NCBI GenBank assembly: GCA_000739535.1
Contig: DF820473.1
Coordinates: 133,006-197,005 of the forward strand
From: Candidatus Vecturithrix granuli
Lineage (GTDB): Bacteria > Moduliflexota > Moduliflexia > Moduliflexales > Moduliflexaceae
DNA: 64,000 nt
Reading direction: 5' to 3'
This document shows, piece by piece, positions 52,722-61,672 of this stretch. Position numbers and translations under genes: made by a program. Numbering within the stretch: position 1 is the first letter of the stretch; each line of letters begins with the position of its first letter. The notes beneath the pieces were generated by a model. That model saw nothing but the letters and a program-made list of their open reading frames with translations, did not search any database and was not told where the DNA came from.

Positions 52722-53513
52722 ATGGGGAAATTAACGGGGAAGGTGGCGGTTGTCACCGGAGCAGCAATGGGAAACGGCGAAGGGATTGCACGTGTGCTGG
52801 CGAAGCATGGAGCCTATGTGGCTCTGTGGGATGTCGCCGAAAAAGTCTTTGAAACCGCTCGATCAATCGAGGCGCAGGGATATGGCGCAGCCGCGTTTCA
52901 GGTAGATGTGAGGATGCTTGAGGACTGCCAATCCGTTGCAAAGGCCGTGATTGCCGAGAAGGGGAAAATTGATATTTTATGTAATAACGCCGGGGTTGTT
53001 CGACTCGCGCATTTCCTTGATATGAACGATGAGTTGCGCGATCTGCAATTTGATGTCAATCTCATCGGCGTCTGGAATTGCACGAAGGCCGTATTACCGA
53101 ATATGAAAAAGAATAAATACGGCAAGATCGTGATTATGTCCTCTGTGACTGGCCCGATGGTAGCGGATGAAGGCGAGACCGCCTATGCCACCACAAAAGC
53201 TGCGCTTCTGGGGTTTACAAAATCGCTGGCGCGGGAAGTTGCAAAAGACGGGATCACGGTGAATGCTATTTGTCCCGGATACATTCTGACGCCAATGGTA
53301 GAATACACAGCGCGCGAATCGAATCCGAGCGACCCGGATGCCGTTATCCGCGGCATCGCCGCTGGAATTCCAATGGGGAGACTCGGGAGTATTTTGGAAA
53401 TCGGAGAATTGGCCGCGTTTCTCGCTTCTGATGAATCAAGTTACATCACAGGCGCGCAAATTGTGATCGACGGAGGAAGTACGCTTCCCGAAACAAAGTC
53501 TGTCGGGGTTTAA
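52722..53513 (+). CDS. Short-chain dehydrogenase/reductase
   Basis: The 263-residue protein has the classical SDR motifs: VAVVTGAAMGNGEGIARVLA (TGxxxGxG), LCNNAGVVRLA (NNAG), the catalytic SSVTGPMVADEGETAYATTK with Ser, YxxxK, then ICPGYILTPM. I start at MGKLTG with AAAGGG nearby rather than the longer frame. The substrate is unknown; the next gene is also a dehydrogenase, so the pair may oxidise or reduce successive hydroxyls. Confidence 0.92.
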   Translation: MGKLTGKVAVVTGAAMGNGEGIARVLAKHGAYVALWDVAEKVFETARSIEAQGYGAAAFQVDVRMLEDCQSVAKAVIAEKGKIDILCNNAGVVRLAHFLDMNDELRDLQFDVNLIGVWNCTKAVLPNMKKNKYGKIVIMSSVTGPMVADEGETAYATTKAALLGFTKSLAREVAKDGITVNAICPGYILTPMVEYTARESNPSDPDAVIRGIAAGIPMGRLGSILEIGELAAFLASDESSYITGAQIVIDGGSTLPETKSVGV

Positions 53514-53535
53514 TGTTTCGAACAGGGAGGAAATC

Positions 53536-54564
53536 ATGTTAGCTGTTGTGAAAGAGAAGCCAGGTCCTGGTTTTACACTGAAAGAGGTAGACGTTCCTAT
53601 CCCGAAAGAGGATGAAGTTCTGGTAAAAGTGAAATCCGTCGGGCTTTGTGGGTCGGATATTCCTATCTTTCGGGGAATTCGCGAGGTACCGTACCCTCAT
53701 ATTCCTGGCCATGAATTTTCAGGGGTTATTGTAAACAAAGGCAAGCAGGTCAGTAAATTTCAGGAAGGCGACCAGGTTGTTGCGGGATTAGTCGTGCATT
53801 GTGGGGAATGTATCTATTGTAAACAGGGATTAGAGTCCTTATGCGATCATCTTTACGAAATCGGAATCCATGTTGATGGAGCGTTTGCGGAATATGTCGT
53901 TGCTCCGGAAAAAACCCTGCATACATTACCAGAGATGCTGACGTTCAACCAGGGGGCTTCGATAGACCCCATCGCTTCGGCCTATCGACCTGTAAGAAAA
54001 TCTCAGATCACAAGCGAAGATGTGGTTGTCATCTTTGGCCCGGGACCGATAGGATTGTATGCTGCTCAAATTGCTAGAGTAGAAGGCGCGAAAAAACTCA
54101 TAGTTGTTGGAACGAAGGGAGATGAGGAGCGTCTGGATCTGGCGGAAAAATTTGGCGCGGATGTCACGATCAATAGCGCAGAGGAAGACCCGGTACAATG
54201 CATCCACGATTGTACTCAGGGAGAAATGGCCGATGTCGTGATAGAGGCCACCGGAGTTCCGGCTGTCGTTGAGCCATGTTTGAAGAGTGTCAAAAAAAAT
54301 GGCCGCATCACGTTCATCGGAATTTTCCATAGTCCCGTAGAGCAAATCTCTTTAACTGATATAGTCCGAAAAGAATTGAATATCCAGGGAAGTCTGTGTT
54401 ATACCTGGAAAGATTTTGAGGCCTGTATTCATTTGGTTTCTTCCGGAAGAGTTCGGGTCGAAGAGCTTATTACGCATGAATTCTCCTTAACTGAGATGGC
54501 GAATGTTCTGGAATTAGCATATAATCGAAAAGCAATAAAAATTATCGTCCACCCCGAAACCTGA
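53536..54564 (+). CDS. Zinc-dependent medium-chain alcohol dehydrogenase
   Basis: The 342-residue protein has catalytic zinc residues in VGLCGSDIPIFRG and PGHEFSGVI, the structural-zinc group HCGECIYCKQGLESLC, and NAD-binding VVIFGPGPIGLYAAQIA. GGGAGG precedes the ATG. It resembles sorbitol or threonine 3-dehydrogenases. In an operon with glycine decarboxylase and an amino-acid-type transporter, threonine or amino-polyol oxidation would be consistent, but this is inference. Confidence 0.9.
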   Translation: MLAVVKEKPGPGFTLKEVDVPIPKEDEVLVKVKSVGLCGSDIPIFRGIREVPYPHIPGHEFSGVIVNKGKQVSKFQEGDQVVAGLVVHCGECIYCKQGLESLCDHLYEIGIHVDGAFAEYVVAPEKTLHTLPEMLTFNQGASIDPIASAYRPVRKSQITSEDVVVIFGPGPIGLYAAQIARVEGAKKLIVVGTKGDEERLDLAEKFGADVTINSAEEDPVQCIHDCTQGEMADVVIEATGVPAVVEPCLKSVKKNGRITFIGIFHSPVEQISLTDIVRKELNIQGSLCYTWKDFEACIHLVSSGRVRVEELITHEFSLTEMANVLELAYNRKAIKIIVHPET

Positions 54565-54986
54565 AATTCTAAACATCTCTTCTTTAGAATGCAATAATGG
54601 ATCTAAAGCGTGCAACTTCATGATACTTCCTCCTTAGACTCAATGTTTTTCCTTACTAAATAGTAATCTATTACAACCGAACAAACCTTGAATATGATAA
54701 GGTTATTTCCAAATTACCGAGACATTTTGTATTCCCTTATAAAAAGCTCTCCTAATATCTTTTAAAGGATTTTCCTGAAATTTACGGGCTTTGAATTTTC
54801 CCCAAAGCTATAAAATTTCACACACCAGAAGCAATAATGCGCATAATACCATTGCTTTTCCAAAACCCAATGAAAACCAGTCGTTGCCAGACATAAATCG
54901 AGATGCAAAAAAATAAGACACCTTTCATACCTGGAAACCCCATTCTTACCTATATGCGATTTCTGTAGTTCAAAAGGAGAAACAAT
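54565..54986. other. AT-rich intergenic region
   Basis: About 420 bases between the dehydrogenase stop and the isomerase pseudogene. No gene, no repeat family and no clear promoter pair stands out. AAAAGGAG at 54972-54979 is the ribosome site of the next gene. Confidence 0.4.
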
Positions 54987-55882
54987 GTGAGCATGGAAAA
55001 CTTGGTCTCAGTCATCACGGATTTTGATCTGAAAACGGGACTTTCGAAGCGTAAACAACCCTTACGACGGTATTTGTCGAACATGAAAAGGATGTTTTTT
55101 GATGAAACTGCCTACAATCAGCAAGTGAGCCCAGAAGATACACTGGTATATGAATTTTTGGTAGTGGTGAAATTGTAAGTGATGGGTACCTGGAACACTG
55201 CTCAACAGACAGGAGGGCGATGAGGTCATCGCCTCAGGGCAACGCCCTGACAGACGCGGCATCGCCGATGCTGTTGCGACGACCTCGTCGCACTCCTGAC
55301 CACATTGTGACGCATGCGTCATCACTTACTATTTAATTGTATTGACATGCAAGGTTATGGACATTTTTCGGAGTACCAAAGCTCTGCTTTGGTCGCGCAA
55401 GCAGAGCTTGCGCACTCCAGAGAGCGTGTCCATAACCTTCTGTGTCATTACATTTAATCACTACCGAATTTTTTGATATGGGCGTGCCGGCGAGTGAAAA
55501 AGAGATCGCTTACGGTACTAGCATTGTGTACCCTGGCAAGGTTGGGGACGAATATTTCATGACCAAAGAGCATTTTCATACAGTACTGGATACGGCCGAA
55601 GTTTATTATTGCCTGAACGGTCACGGTTATATGCTGATGGAAAACCTGGAAGGCGATTGGGAAGCGCAGGAATTGACGTCTGACCTGGCGTTGTATGTCC
55701 CCAGACGCTACGCCCATCGTAGCATCCGTATTCCTGCGAGCGAGCCGCTGGTGACATTTTTCGCCTTTCCCGGCCACGCCGGCCACGATTACGGTACGAT
55801 TGAAACCAAAGGGTTTCGAAAATTGATCGTCGAACGCAACGGGAAGCCGGAAATCATTGATAACCCTAAATGGAAGAACTAA
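54987..55882 (+). pseudogene. Cupin-type glucose-6-phosphate isomerase, split by an insertion
   Basis: The first part (54987-55159) encodes MSMENLVSVITDFDLKTGLS through VSPEDTLVYEF. The second part from 55466 continues with EFFDMGVPASEKEIAYGTS, YPGKVGDEYFMTKEHFHTVL (metal His residues), AEVYYCLNGHGYML (Glu) and YVPRRYAHRSIRI (last His), the archaeal-type phosphoglucose isomerase cupin (PF06560). Deleting 55160-55473 restores one frame of 193 residues, the normal length for this family. With the insertion, translation stops soon after VVVKL. GTG start after AAAAGGAG. It would interconvert glucose 6-phosphate and fructose 6-phosphate if intact. Confidence 0.9.
55160..55465. mobile_element. 306-bp non-autonomous (MITE-like) element inside the isomerase gene
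   Basis: The element starts GGTAGTGGTGAAATTGTAAG and ends in the near complement CATTTAATCACTACC. GAATTTTT flanks it on both sides (55152-55159 and 55466-55473), an 8-bp target duplication. It encodes no protein. Inside lie GTGCGACGAGGTCGTCGCA-like palindromes related to 7892-7962, and a nested pair AAGGTTATGGACA (55351-55363) and its complement (55427-55439). A second internal copy of the terminal motif near 55320-55340 suggests a composite. Confidence 0.85.
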
Positions 55883-56065
55883 TCCCAGGAGTATATTCTT
55901 GTGAAACCTGGAGCCAAATACATGTTCTTTTCATAAAATTGTCGGATCGGGACGGAATAGATGGAAAAATCGTTGACAAATTTTATGCGTATAGTAGCAG
56001 AGTGTTCTTGAAAAAAATAGAGATTACTTCATTGTTACAAGAATATTTTCACGGTCATCATCATA

Positions 56066-57406
56066 ATGAAATCAAGTGCGCTCAAGATTCTGAAAACATT
56101 ATGCGAACACGGCTTTACCGCGCTGTTTGTCGGGGGTTGCGTGCGGGATATGCTGATGGGCAAAGAACCTGGCGATTACGATATTGCCACCGATGCTTCG
56201 CCGGAACAGGTCATGCAGATTTTTAAACGCACTATTCCGGTTGGCGTGCAATTTGGGATCGTAATCGTCCTGATGAAAGGGGGAAAATTCGAGGTGGCCC
56301 AATTTCGCAATACCACTGACCCGATAAATTACTTGCGTGAAGATGCCTTGCACCGGGATTTTACGATCAACGGCATGTTTTACGATCCTGATAAAGAACA
56401 GGTGTTTGATTATGTCGGTGGGCAACGCGATATCGAACGTAGACTGATTCGCGGCATCGAAAACCCTTACGACCGTTTTATCGAAGACCGACTGCGTATG
56501 ATACGAGCAATTCGTTTTGCAGTTACGTGTGACTATCAAATCGAAGCAGACACTTTAGCCGCAATTCGAGGGCTTGCGTCTCAGATCAGCAGTGTCAGTA
56601 TAGAACGTATCCGCGATGAACTGCTGAAAATTCTGATGTCACCGCACCCGGACCAGGGCTTGCGGTTGTTGGACGAGACCGGACTGTTGCTTCACATTTT
56701 ACCAGAAGTAGCGGCAATGAAAGGCGTGGCGCAGCCGGAGCAATTTCACCCGGAAGGCGATGTTTTTACACATACCTTGCTGATGCTGCAATACCTGGCT
56801 CATTCCTCCTTTCGAGGAGACAGAAAACAGATTTCTCCGGAATTTGCCATGGGGGTGTTACTGCACGATGTTGGGAAACCGCAGACTTTTACTGAAACAG
56901 ATCGTATTCGTTTTCACAATCATGACCAGGTCGGGGCTGAAATCGCGGAAAACCTTTGCATTCGTTTCAAATTTTCGGCAAAAGCGATTGAAAAAATTAC
57001 GACGCTGGTCAAGGAACATGGAAAGTTTGTTGACGTGGAGCAGATGAAAAAAAGTACGTTAAAACGTTTTCTCCGTCAGGAACATATCGCAGATCTGCTT
57101 GAGCTTCACAGACTCGATCGTCTGTCCAGCCGCAGAGACTTAGGCCATTATCAGTTTTGCCTGGCAAAACTGGAAGAATTTCGCAATGAAAAAGAAACTA
57201 TCCGCCCATCCCAACTCATTTCCGGGAAAGACCTGATTCAACTCGGCATTGTGCCCGGCCCTGTCTTTAAACAACTTCTCGAATACATCGAAGACGCTCA
57301 ACTCGAAGGAACGGTTTCAACCAAACAAGAAGCCCTGGAGCTTGTGCAAGAAATCCAGGACACGCTTGGGTTTTCTGCGAATCCATTGTTTACACAAAAA
57401 AGTTGA
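56066..57406 (+). CDS. CCA-adding enzyme / tRNA nucleotidyltransferase with HD domain
   Basis: The 446-residue protein has the class II nucleotidyltransferase motifs LFVGGCVRDMLMGKEPGDYDIATDAS, ALHRDFTINGMFYD and EDRLRMIRAIRFAV, the arm RIRDELLKILMS, then an HD domain with GVLLHDVGKPQTF. It adds or repairs the 3' CCA end of tRNA; the alternative polyA polymerase is less likely given the HD domain. No clear ribosome site before the ATG. It starts about 180 bases after the isomerase pseudogene. Confidence 0.9.
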   Translation: MKSSALKILKTLCEHGFTALFVGGCVRDMLMGKEPGDYDIATDASPEQVMQIFKRTIPVGVQFGIVIVLMKGGKFEVAQFRNTTDPINYLREDALHRDFTINGMFYDPDKEQVFDYVGGQRDIERRLIRGIENPYDRFIEDRLRMIRAIRFAVTCDYQIEADTLAAIRGLASQISSVSIERIRDELLKILMSPHPDQGLRLLDETGLLLHILPEVAAMKGVAQPEQFHPEGDVFTHTLLMLQYLAHSSFRGDRKQISPEFAMGVLLHDVGKPQTFTETDRIRFHNHDQVGAEIAENLCIRFKFSAKAIEKITTLVKEHGKFVDVEQMKKSTLKRFLRQEHIADLLELHRLDRLSSRRDLGHYQFCLAKLEEFRNEKETIRPSQLISGKDLIQLGIVPGPVFKQLLEYIEDAQLEGTVSTKQEALELVQEIQDTLGFSANPLFTQKS

Positions 57407-57487
57407 CAATTCGATATTGTTCATTACATGATTCAGCCCTGGTGGGTTTTGATCTATTTGATGTTAAGAGAATAAAGGAAAGTGATC

Positions 57488-58696
57488 ATGCCAGCGCAAA
57501 AACCTTTGTATAAGCTTGTGTTCGATGGAAAGATCAGGGAAGGTGAAGATCTCAGGCAGGTCAAAGCTCGTCTGAGTGCATTATTTCGGACTGATGAAAA
57601 GACCATTGATAGGCTGTTTCAGAATCCGAGTACTGTTGTCAAACATGGACTGACTCAGCAAGAAGTCGCCAGATATCAACAAGCGATTGAAAAAACCGGG
57701 ATGATCTGCCGGATTCTCAAAGAGCGACCTCAAGCTCAAGTGAATGCGAAGAAGACCAAAATCTGTCCCAGATGTGGGCTCGAGCAGGAAGCTGAACGAT
57801 CAGATTGTATGCGCTGCGGCATTGTGTTTGCTCGCTTTCATTCTCAATCTGAACGACAGCGAAAAGGTGATGAGGAAAGGTCTGTAGGGCAGACGCATGA
57901 AGATGACATGGATCAAGAGAAGCAAGAGGAAGAGGAATATACCGGTCCTTTATCGGTTGAACGTGAGGGTTGGTGGTCACTGACGGGCGGAGCGGTGATT
58001 ACGGCGATAGTCATGCTGATCCCCTTCTTGAACTATATTTTCAGTTATCTCATCGTTCTGGTGCATGAATTAGGACATACCGTGTGTCATTGGGTGTTTG
58101 GCTATCCCTCGATTCCGGCCTTCGATTTTGTCTATGGCGGGGGCGTGGCGATTCATCAAGATCGGCAGATGATCCTGCTTGCGGTGATCTATCTCTGTTT
58201 TGTCTATCTCTTCTACTTGTTTCGCCGCAACCTTCCCACAATGGTCATCCTCGCAGTCGTTGCGGTTAGCTATTCGCTGGCGGTGTTTACGCCGATTCAT
58301 GAAGTTATCAGCTTGTTCATGGGGCACGGCTTCGAACTTATTTTTGCTGCGATTTTTTTGTATCGGGCCATTAGCGGAAGCGCAGTCATCATAGCAGTTG
58401 AACGCCCATTGTACGGATTTTTAGGGATGTTTATCGAGTTTCGTGCGATAGGCTTTGCTTATCGTTTGATGACCAGCCAGGATTATCGAGCGGATTACGA
58501 AGCCGCCAAAGGCGGCGGGCATTGGATGGATTTCAGCCGGATTGCCGAAGAATATCTTCGGGTAGATTTATCAGTAGTCGCAGGCCTTTTCCTGATTTGC
58601 TGTCTTATGCCTCCGGTTGTCGCGTTTTTGGCGTATCGCTATCAAACATCCTGGATGTTCACGTTGTCAAAATTGTTGAGTCCTGAACCGGAATAA
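57488..58696 (+). CDS. Zinc-ribbon and M50-like membrane protein
   Basis: The 402-residue protein has an N-terminal soluble domain (KLVFDGKIREGEDLRQVKAR), a CxxC-x-CxxC zinc ribbon at about 95-115 (ICPRCGLEQ, CMRCGIVFARF), an acidic linker, and several membrane helices. In one is the HELGH motif (LIVLVHELGHTVCHWVFG) of site-2-protease-like M50 metalloproteases; the distal NPxxD-type motif is not seen, so catalysis is uncertain. AAAGGAAAG precedes the ATG. Function unknown. Confidence 0.75.
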   Translation: MPAQKPLYKLVFDGKIREGEDLRQVKARLSALFRTDEKTIDRLFQNPSTVVKHGLTQQEVARYQQAIEKTGMICRILKERPQAQVNAKKTKICPRCGLEQEAERSDCMRCGIVFARFHSQSERQRKGDEERSVGQTHEDDMDQEKQEEEEYTGPLSVEREGWWSLTGGAVITAIVMLIPFLNYIFSYLIVLVHELGHTVCHWVFGYPSIPAFDFVYGGGVAIHQDRQMILLAVIYLCFVYLFYLFRRNLPTMVILAVVAVSYSLAVFTPIHEVISLFMGHGFELIFAAIFLYRAISGSAVIIAVERPLYGFLGMFIEFRAIGFAYRLMTSQDYRADYEAAKGGGHWMDFSRIAEEYLRVDLSVVAGLFLICCLMPPVVAFLAYRYQTSWMFTLSKLLSPEPE

Positions 58697-58762
58697 ACCG
58701 TCGGGGTTGACCGTGTAAAAATTCCCAGGAAAAAGCTTGAGAAAAAATCTGGAGTGTATTTC

Positions 58763-59040
58763 GGAGTTGTTATGAGTTTGCGGCTCGTCCGATGCAATGG
58801 TAATCAGGCTTGTAATCGCCGCTTCAGCTCACGATGAAAATGACCGGTTTGTACCTGCGGACAGCCTTCTCCGCAGAGGGGTTCGACGAACAGGGCTGTT
58901 CGTCGGTACAACTATTTTCACAGGAGTTGTCATGAGCGGAACGCTCACCCGACATGATGAAACTGGACGGAGCGATTCTTGCTTATATATCAATTCCTGT
59001 AGTTTCACATGAGGTATCATGAGCCTCTGGCTCACCCGTC
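58763..59040. repeat. Degenerate tandem repeats, GAGTTGTCATGAGC family
   Basis: GGAGTTGT(C/T)ATGAG-N5-GCTC-type units recur at about 58763-58800, 58921-58962 and 59010-59051, with a fourth relic near 58825. CGACGAACAG-GG-CTGTTCGTCG and CTGCGGACAG...CTCCGCAG are hairpins between them. Translations here lack protein character. The stretch ends where the 82-bp repeat copy 2 begins. Confidence 0.6.
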
Positions 59041-59044
59041 ATCA

Positions 59045-59126
59045 TGAAAATGAGATGTACCGCGAAACTCCAGTTTCGCGGCCGTATCACCGGTGCGCGA
59101 AACTGGAGTTTCGCGCTACATTTTCA
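59045..59126. repeat. 82-bp inverted repeat, family 2, copy 2
   Basis: Arms CGCGAAACTCCAGTTTCGCG and CGCGAAACTGGAGTTTCGCG, each itself palindromic, surround GGCCGTATCACCGGTG. It is about 91% identical to 1393-1474 over the full 82 bases. It ends 13 bases before the ATG of the cupin gene and contributes part of its leader. Confidence 0.75.
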
Positions 59127-59139
59127 GAGGAGAATTAAT

Positions 59140-59511
59140 ATGGCAGACGCACAAGCAAAAGTTATCCACTATACAGACGTTCTGGCGCAGACATTCGGAG
59201 ATTCCGCCCCGGGAACTTCGATTCGCTGGTTGATTGATGACGATCATGACGGCGCGCCGGTGTATGCGTTACGCATGATTGAAATTGAACCGGGTGGGAA
59301 TTCCCCGCAGCATTCCCATCCTTACGAACACGAAAACTTTGTAATTGAAGGCAAAGGCCGCCTGATGATCGAAGGCAAATGGCATGATCTGAAAGCAGGC
59401 GACGTGGCGTTTGTTCCGGCCGGCGTGCTGCACCAATATGTGAACGCCGGCGATTCCACCTTCAAATTCTTGTGTGGCATCCCGGTCAAAAAATTGCGGG
59501 AACAGCAGTGA
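59140..59511 (+). CDS. Cupin-domain protein
   Basis: The 123-residue protein is a single cupin with metal motif 1 PGGNSPQHSHPYEHENFVIEG (H-x-H...E) and motif 2 PAGVLHQYVNAG. I start at MADAQAK, where GAGGAG precedes the ATG. Small cupins like this act as isomerases, dioxygenases or sensors; nothing fixes which. It is 82 bases before the extradiol dioxygenase gene, a plausible but unproven partner. Confidence 0.88.
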   Translation: MADAQAKVIHYTDVLAQTFGDSAPGTSIRWLIDDDHDGAPVYALRMIEIEPGGNSPQHSHPYEHENFVIEGKGRLMIEGKWHDLKAGDVAFVPAGVLHQYVNAGDSTFKFLCGIPVKKLREQQ

Positions 59512-59593
59512 AGTTGTTAGGCGGAAAAACTAACGTGTCACCGCAAGCCAAGATAATCGGAGAGATTGAATCGTAGTGGAGGTTTGGTCAGTG

Positions 59594-60403
59594 ATGAAAC
59601 AAAATAGCTCTGAAAATAAAGCCCAAATTGTCTATTTTTCCCATGGCGGCGGTCCCTTGCCAATTCTTGGAGATGCAAGCCATAAAGCGATGGTAGATTT
59701 TATGCTACAGCTTCCATCCCAACTGGGAAAGCCTGATGCTATCCTTGTTGTTAGCGCTCATTGGGAAGAAAGTGCGGCAACACTGTTAGGCGCAGATACC
59801 CCTCCCTTGTTCTATGATTATTATGGTTTCCCCAATAAAGCCTATGAGATCACCTACCCAGCGCCTGGCAACCCCGATCTTGCGGAGAGGATTGCTGAAT
59901 TGCTGCATAAAAGCAACATACCGGCCCACATTGATCCTCAGCGGGGATTTGACCATGGCCTTTTCATCCCGCTGAAACTGATGTACCCTCAAGCCGATAT
60001 CCCCTCGCTTCAACTTTCGCTATTGCGCGGTCTCAACCCGATCGCGCATATTGCCCTTGGCAAAGCGTTACGCGAATTGCTGCATGAGAATATCCTGGTG
60101 GTCGGATCTGGATTTTCGTTCCATAATATGAGAGCATTTTCCTGGCAGGGAATCAACATGCCTGATCCAGCCAATGATGCCTTCCAAAATTGGCTGATCG
60201 AGGTATGCGCCGGTCCAATGCCCCAATCCGGGCGTGAACAATACCTGATCGAGTGGGAGAAAGCACCTTCTGCACGCTACTGTCACCCCCGCGAAGAGCA
60301 TTTGTTGCCACTCCACGTGTGTCTCGGGATGGCAGACAGGCCAGCGAAAGTGATATTTGATGACTACATCCTGGGCAAGCGTGGGGTCGCATTTTTGTGG
60401 TGA
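59594..60403 (+). CDS. DODA-type extradiol dioxygenase
   Basis: The 269-residue protein matches class III extradiol dioxygenases of the YgiD/LigB-like type: FSHGGGPLPILGDAS with iron-binding His, ILVVSAHWEESAATLL, RGFDHGLFIPLKLMYPQADIP with another His, and SGFSFHNMRAFS. These cleave catechols such as DOPA next to the hydroxyls. I start at an ATG 18 bases after the GTG, with GGAGG upstream. Length is normal. Confidence 0.9.
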   Translation: MKQNSSENKAQIVYFSHGGGPLPILGDASHKAMVDFMLQLPSQLGKPDAILVVSAHWEESAATLLGADTPPLFYDYYGFPNKAYEITYPAPGNPDLAERIAELLHKSNIPAHIDPQRGFDHGLFIPLKLMYPQADIPSLQLSLLRGLNPIAHIALGKALRELLHENILVVGSGFSFHNMRAFSWQGINMPDPANDAFQNWLIEVCAGPMPQSGREQYLIEWEKAPSARYCHPREEHLLPLHVCLGMADRPAKVIFDDYILGKRGVAFLW

Positions 60404-60510
60404 CAAACATAAATAGCAAACATTTCTCGCGGGCTGCAATATAGCTGCAATTCGCCTAATAACTCACTACAGCGGATAACCCTGACAGGCTGCCGCTGAG
60501 CTTATCCGTT

Positions 60511-61659
60511 TTACAGTTTCGTAAAATAGTCCTGAAGCATAAGTAAGGCTGCGCCCCGGGCAAAGCCAATTTGATCCAGGGGATAATAGGCAATAGTATA
60601 ATCGTTTCCGGCCATAGCATGCCGCTGAACTTCTTGTCGAAGCGCAGACAGCAGGGCGTCGCCATCGGGGCCAAAGTCAGCGGCAATTAGAATGTGCGGG
60701 ATGTCCAGAATCAAGAGTAGCGCGGTAACTGCGACGCCTAAATAACGAGCAGCTTGTTGCACAAGGGCCGACGCTTGCGGTTGTCCCTGTTTCGCCAGTG
60801 AGAAAAGAGTGATCAAACCCTCATGAATCTCGGCGTCGCCGGGTGATGAAGCGAGGGGGACTGAGCTTTGCAAGATTTGTTGTGCATGTTGCTGATACAG
60901 CATATCCTGATTGATCAGAGTTTCCAGACATCCGCGTTTCCCACAGCGACAGAGAGAACCGGTTCCGAGAATCGACAGGTGTCCGATTTCTCCGGCCAAT
61001 CCATGGGCACCTCGCAGTAATTTTCCCTGGCAAAAGATCCCTGTTCCGATTGTATCCTGAATCAGAACCAGCAGAAAATCGTCCAGGGAAAATGCTTTGC
61101 CGGCCCATTTTTGATACAAGGTATAACAGCGGACGTTGCTCTCAATCTGTACTTGCGTATGTAACGCCGTTCCTAAAGCTTTGCGAAGGTGGGGAAGCAT
61201 GGTGTGCTGATCATCCTGAACCAATCCGGGGGGAAGGCTGATACCAATGCCTTGCAGCATATCCTCGTCTGTTAAGTATTGGTGTGCAAAATCTAAACAG
61301 GTTGTGATGACAAAATTTTGTAACTGAGAAAGCGTCGGATGTTTGATCGTGGGACGATTCGCCTGGTGCAGGATCGTGTTTTTCAAGTTGGTTAAAAGAA
61401 TGGTCGTCGTTGAAGAGGAGAGATCAAGCCCGATCGCCAGCGGATGTCGGTCTGAGAGATCGTAGAGCAGCGGATTTTTCCCGGTCACTTCCGGCTGCAA
61501 TTCTGAGCCAATACAGGTTAAAATTCCGGCGTTTTCAAGGTTCGTGACCTGTTTTACGGCGGTCGCCCAACTGACGCCTTCGCGTTCGGCCAATTCTTTC
61601 TTGGACAACGCGCCGTATTGAGAAAATAGGGTGATAGTTCGTTTTTCCCGTTCCGTCAT
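60511..61659 (-). CDS. ROK-family transcriptional regulator or kinase
   Basis: The 382-residue protein has an N-terminal winged helix (YGALSKKELAEREGVSWATAVKQV) and a C-terminal ROK sugar-kinase fold with GLDLSSSTTTILLTN, GTGIFCQGKLLRGAHGLAGEIGHL and the zinc motif CRCGKRGCLE. The DNA-binding half plus ROK fold suggests a sugar-responsive repressor. I start at MTEREK, 13 bases after the stop of the upstream UroD-fold gene, with only a weak ribosome site. Confidence 0.88.
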   Translation of the reverse strand: MTEREKRTITLFSQYGALSKKELAEREGVSWATAVKQVTNLENAGILTCIGSELQPEVTGKNPLLYDLSDRHPLAIGLDLSSSTTTILLTNLKNTILHQANRPTIKHPTLSQLQNFVITTCLDFAHQYLTDEDMLQGIGISLPPGLVQDDQHTMLPHLRKALGTALHTQVQIESNVRCYTLYQKWAGKAFSLDDFLLVLIQDTIGTGIFCQGKLLRGAHGLAGEIGHLSILGTGSLCRCGKRGCLETLINQDMLYQQHAQQILQSSVPLASSPGDAEIHEGLITLFSLAKQGQPQASALVQQAARYLGVAVTALLLILDIPHILIAADFGPDGDALLSALRQEVQRHAMAGNDYTIAYYPLDQIGFARGAALLMLQDYFTKL

Positions 61660-61672
61660 ATCAGGCCGGCTC

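Noticed and set aside
58797..59012. 71-codon plus-strand frame before the cupin gene
   Set aside because: Its sequence lies across hairpins and degenerate repeats and has no start signal or family.
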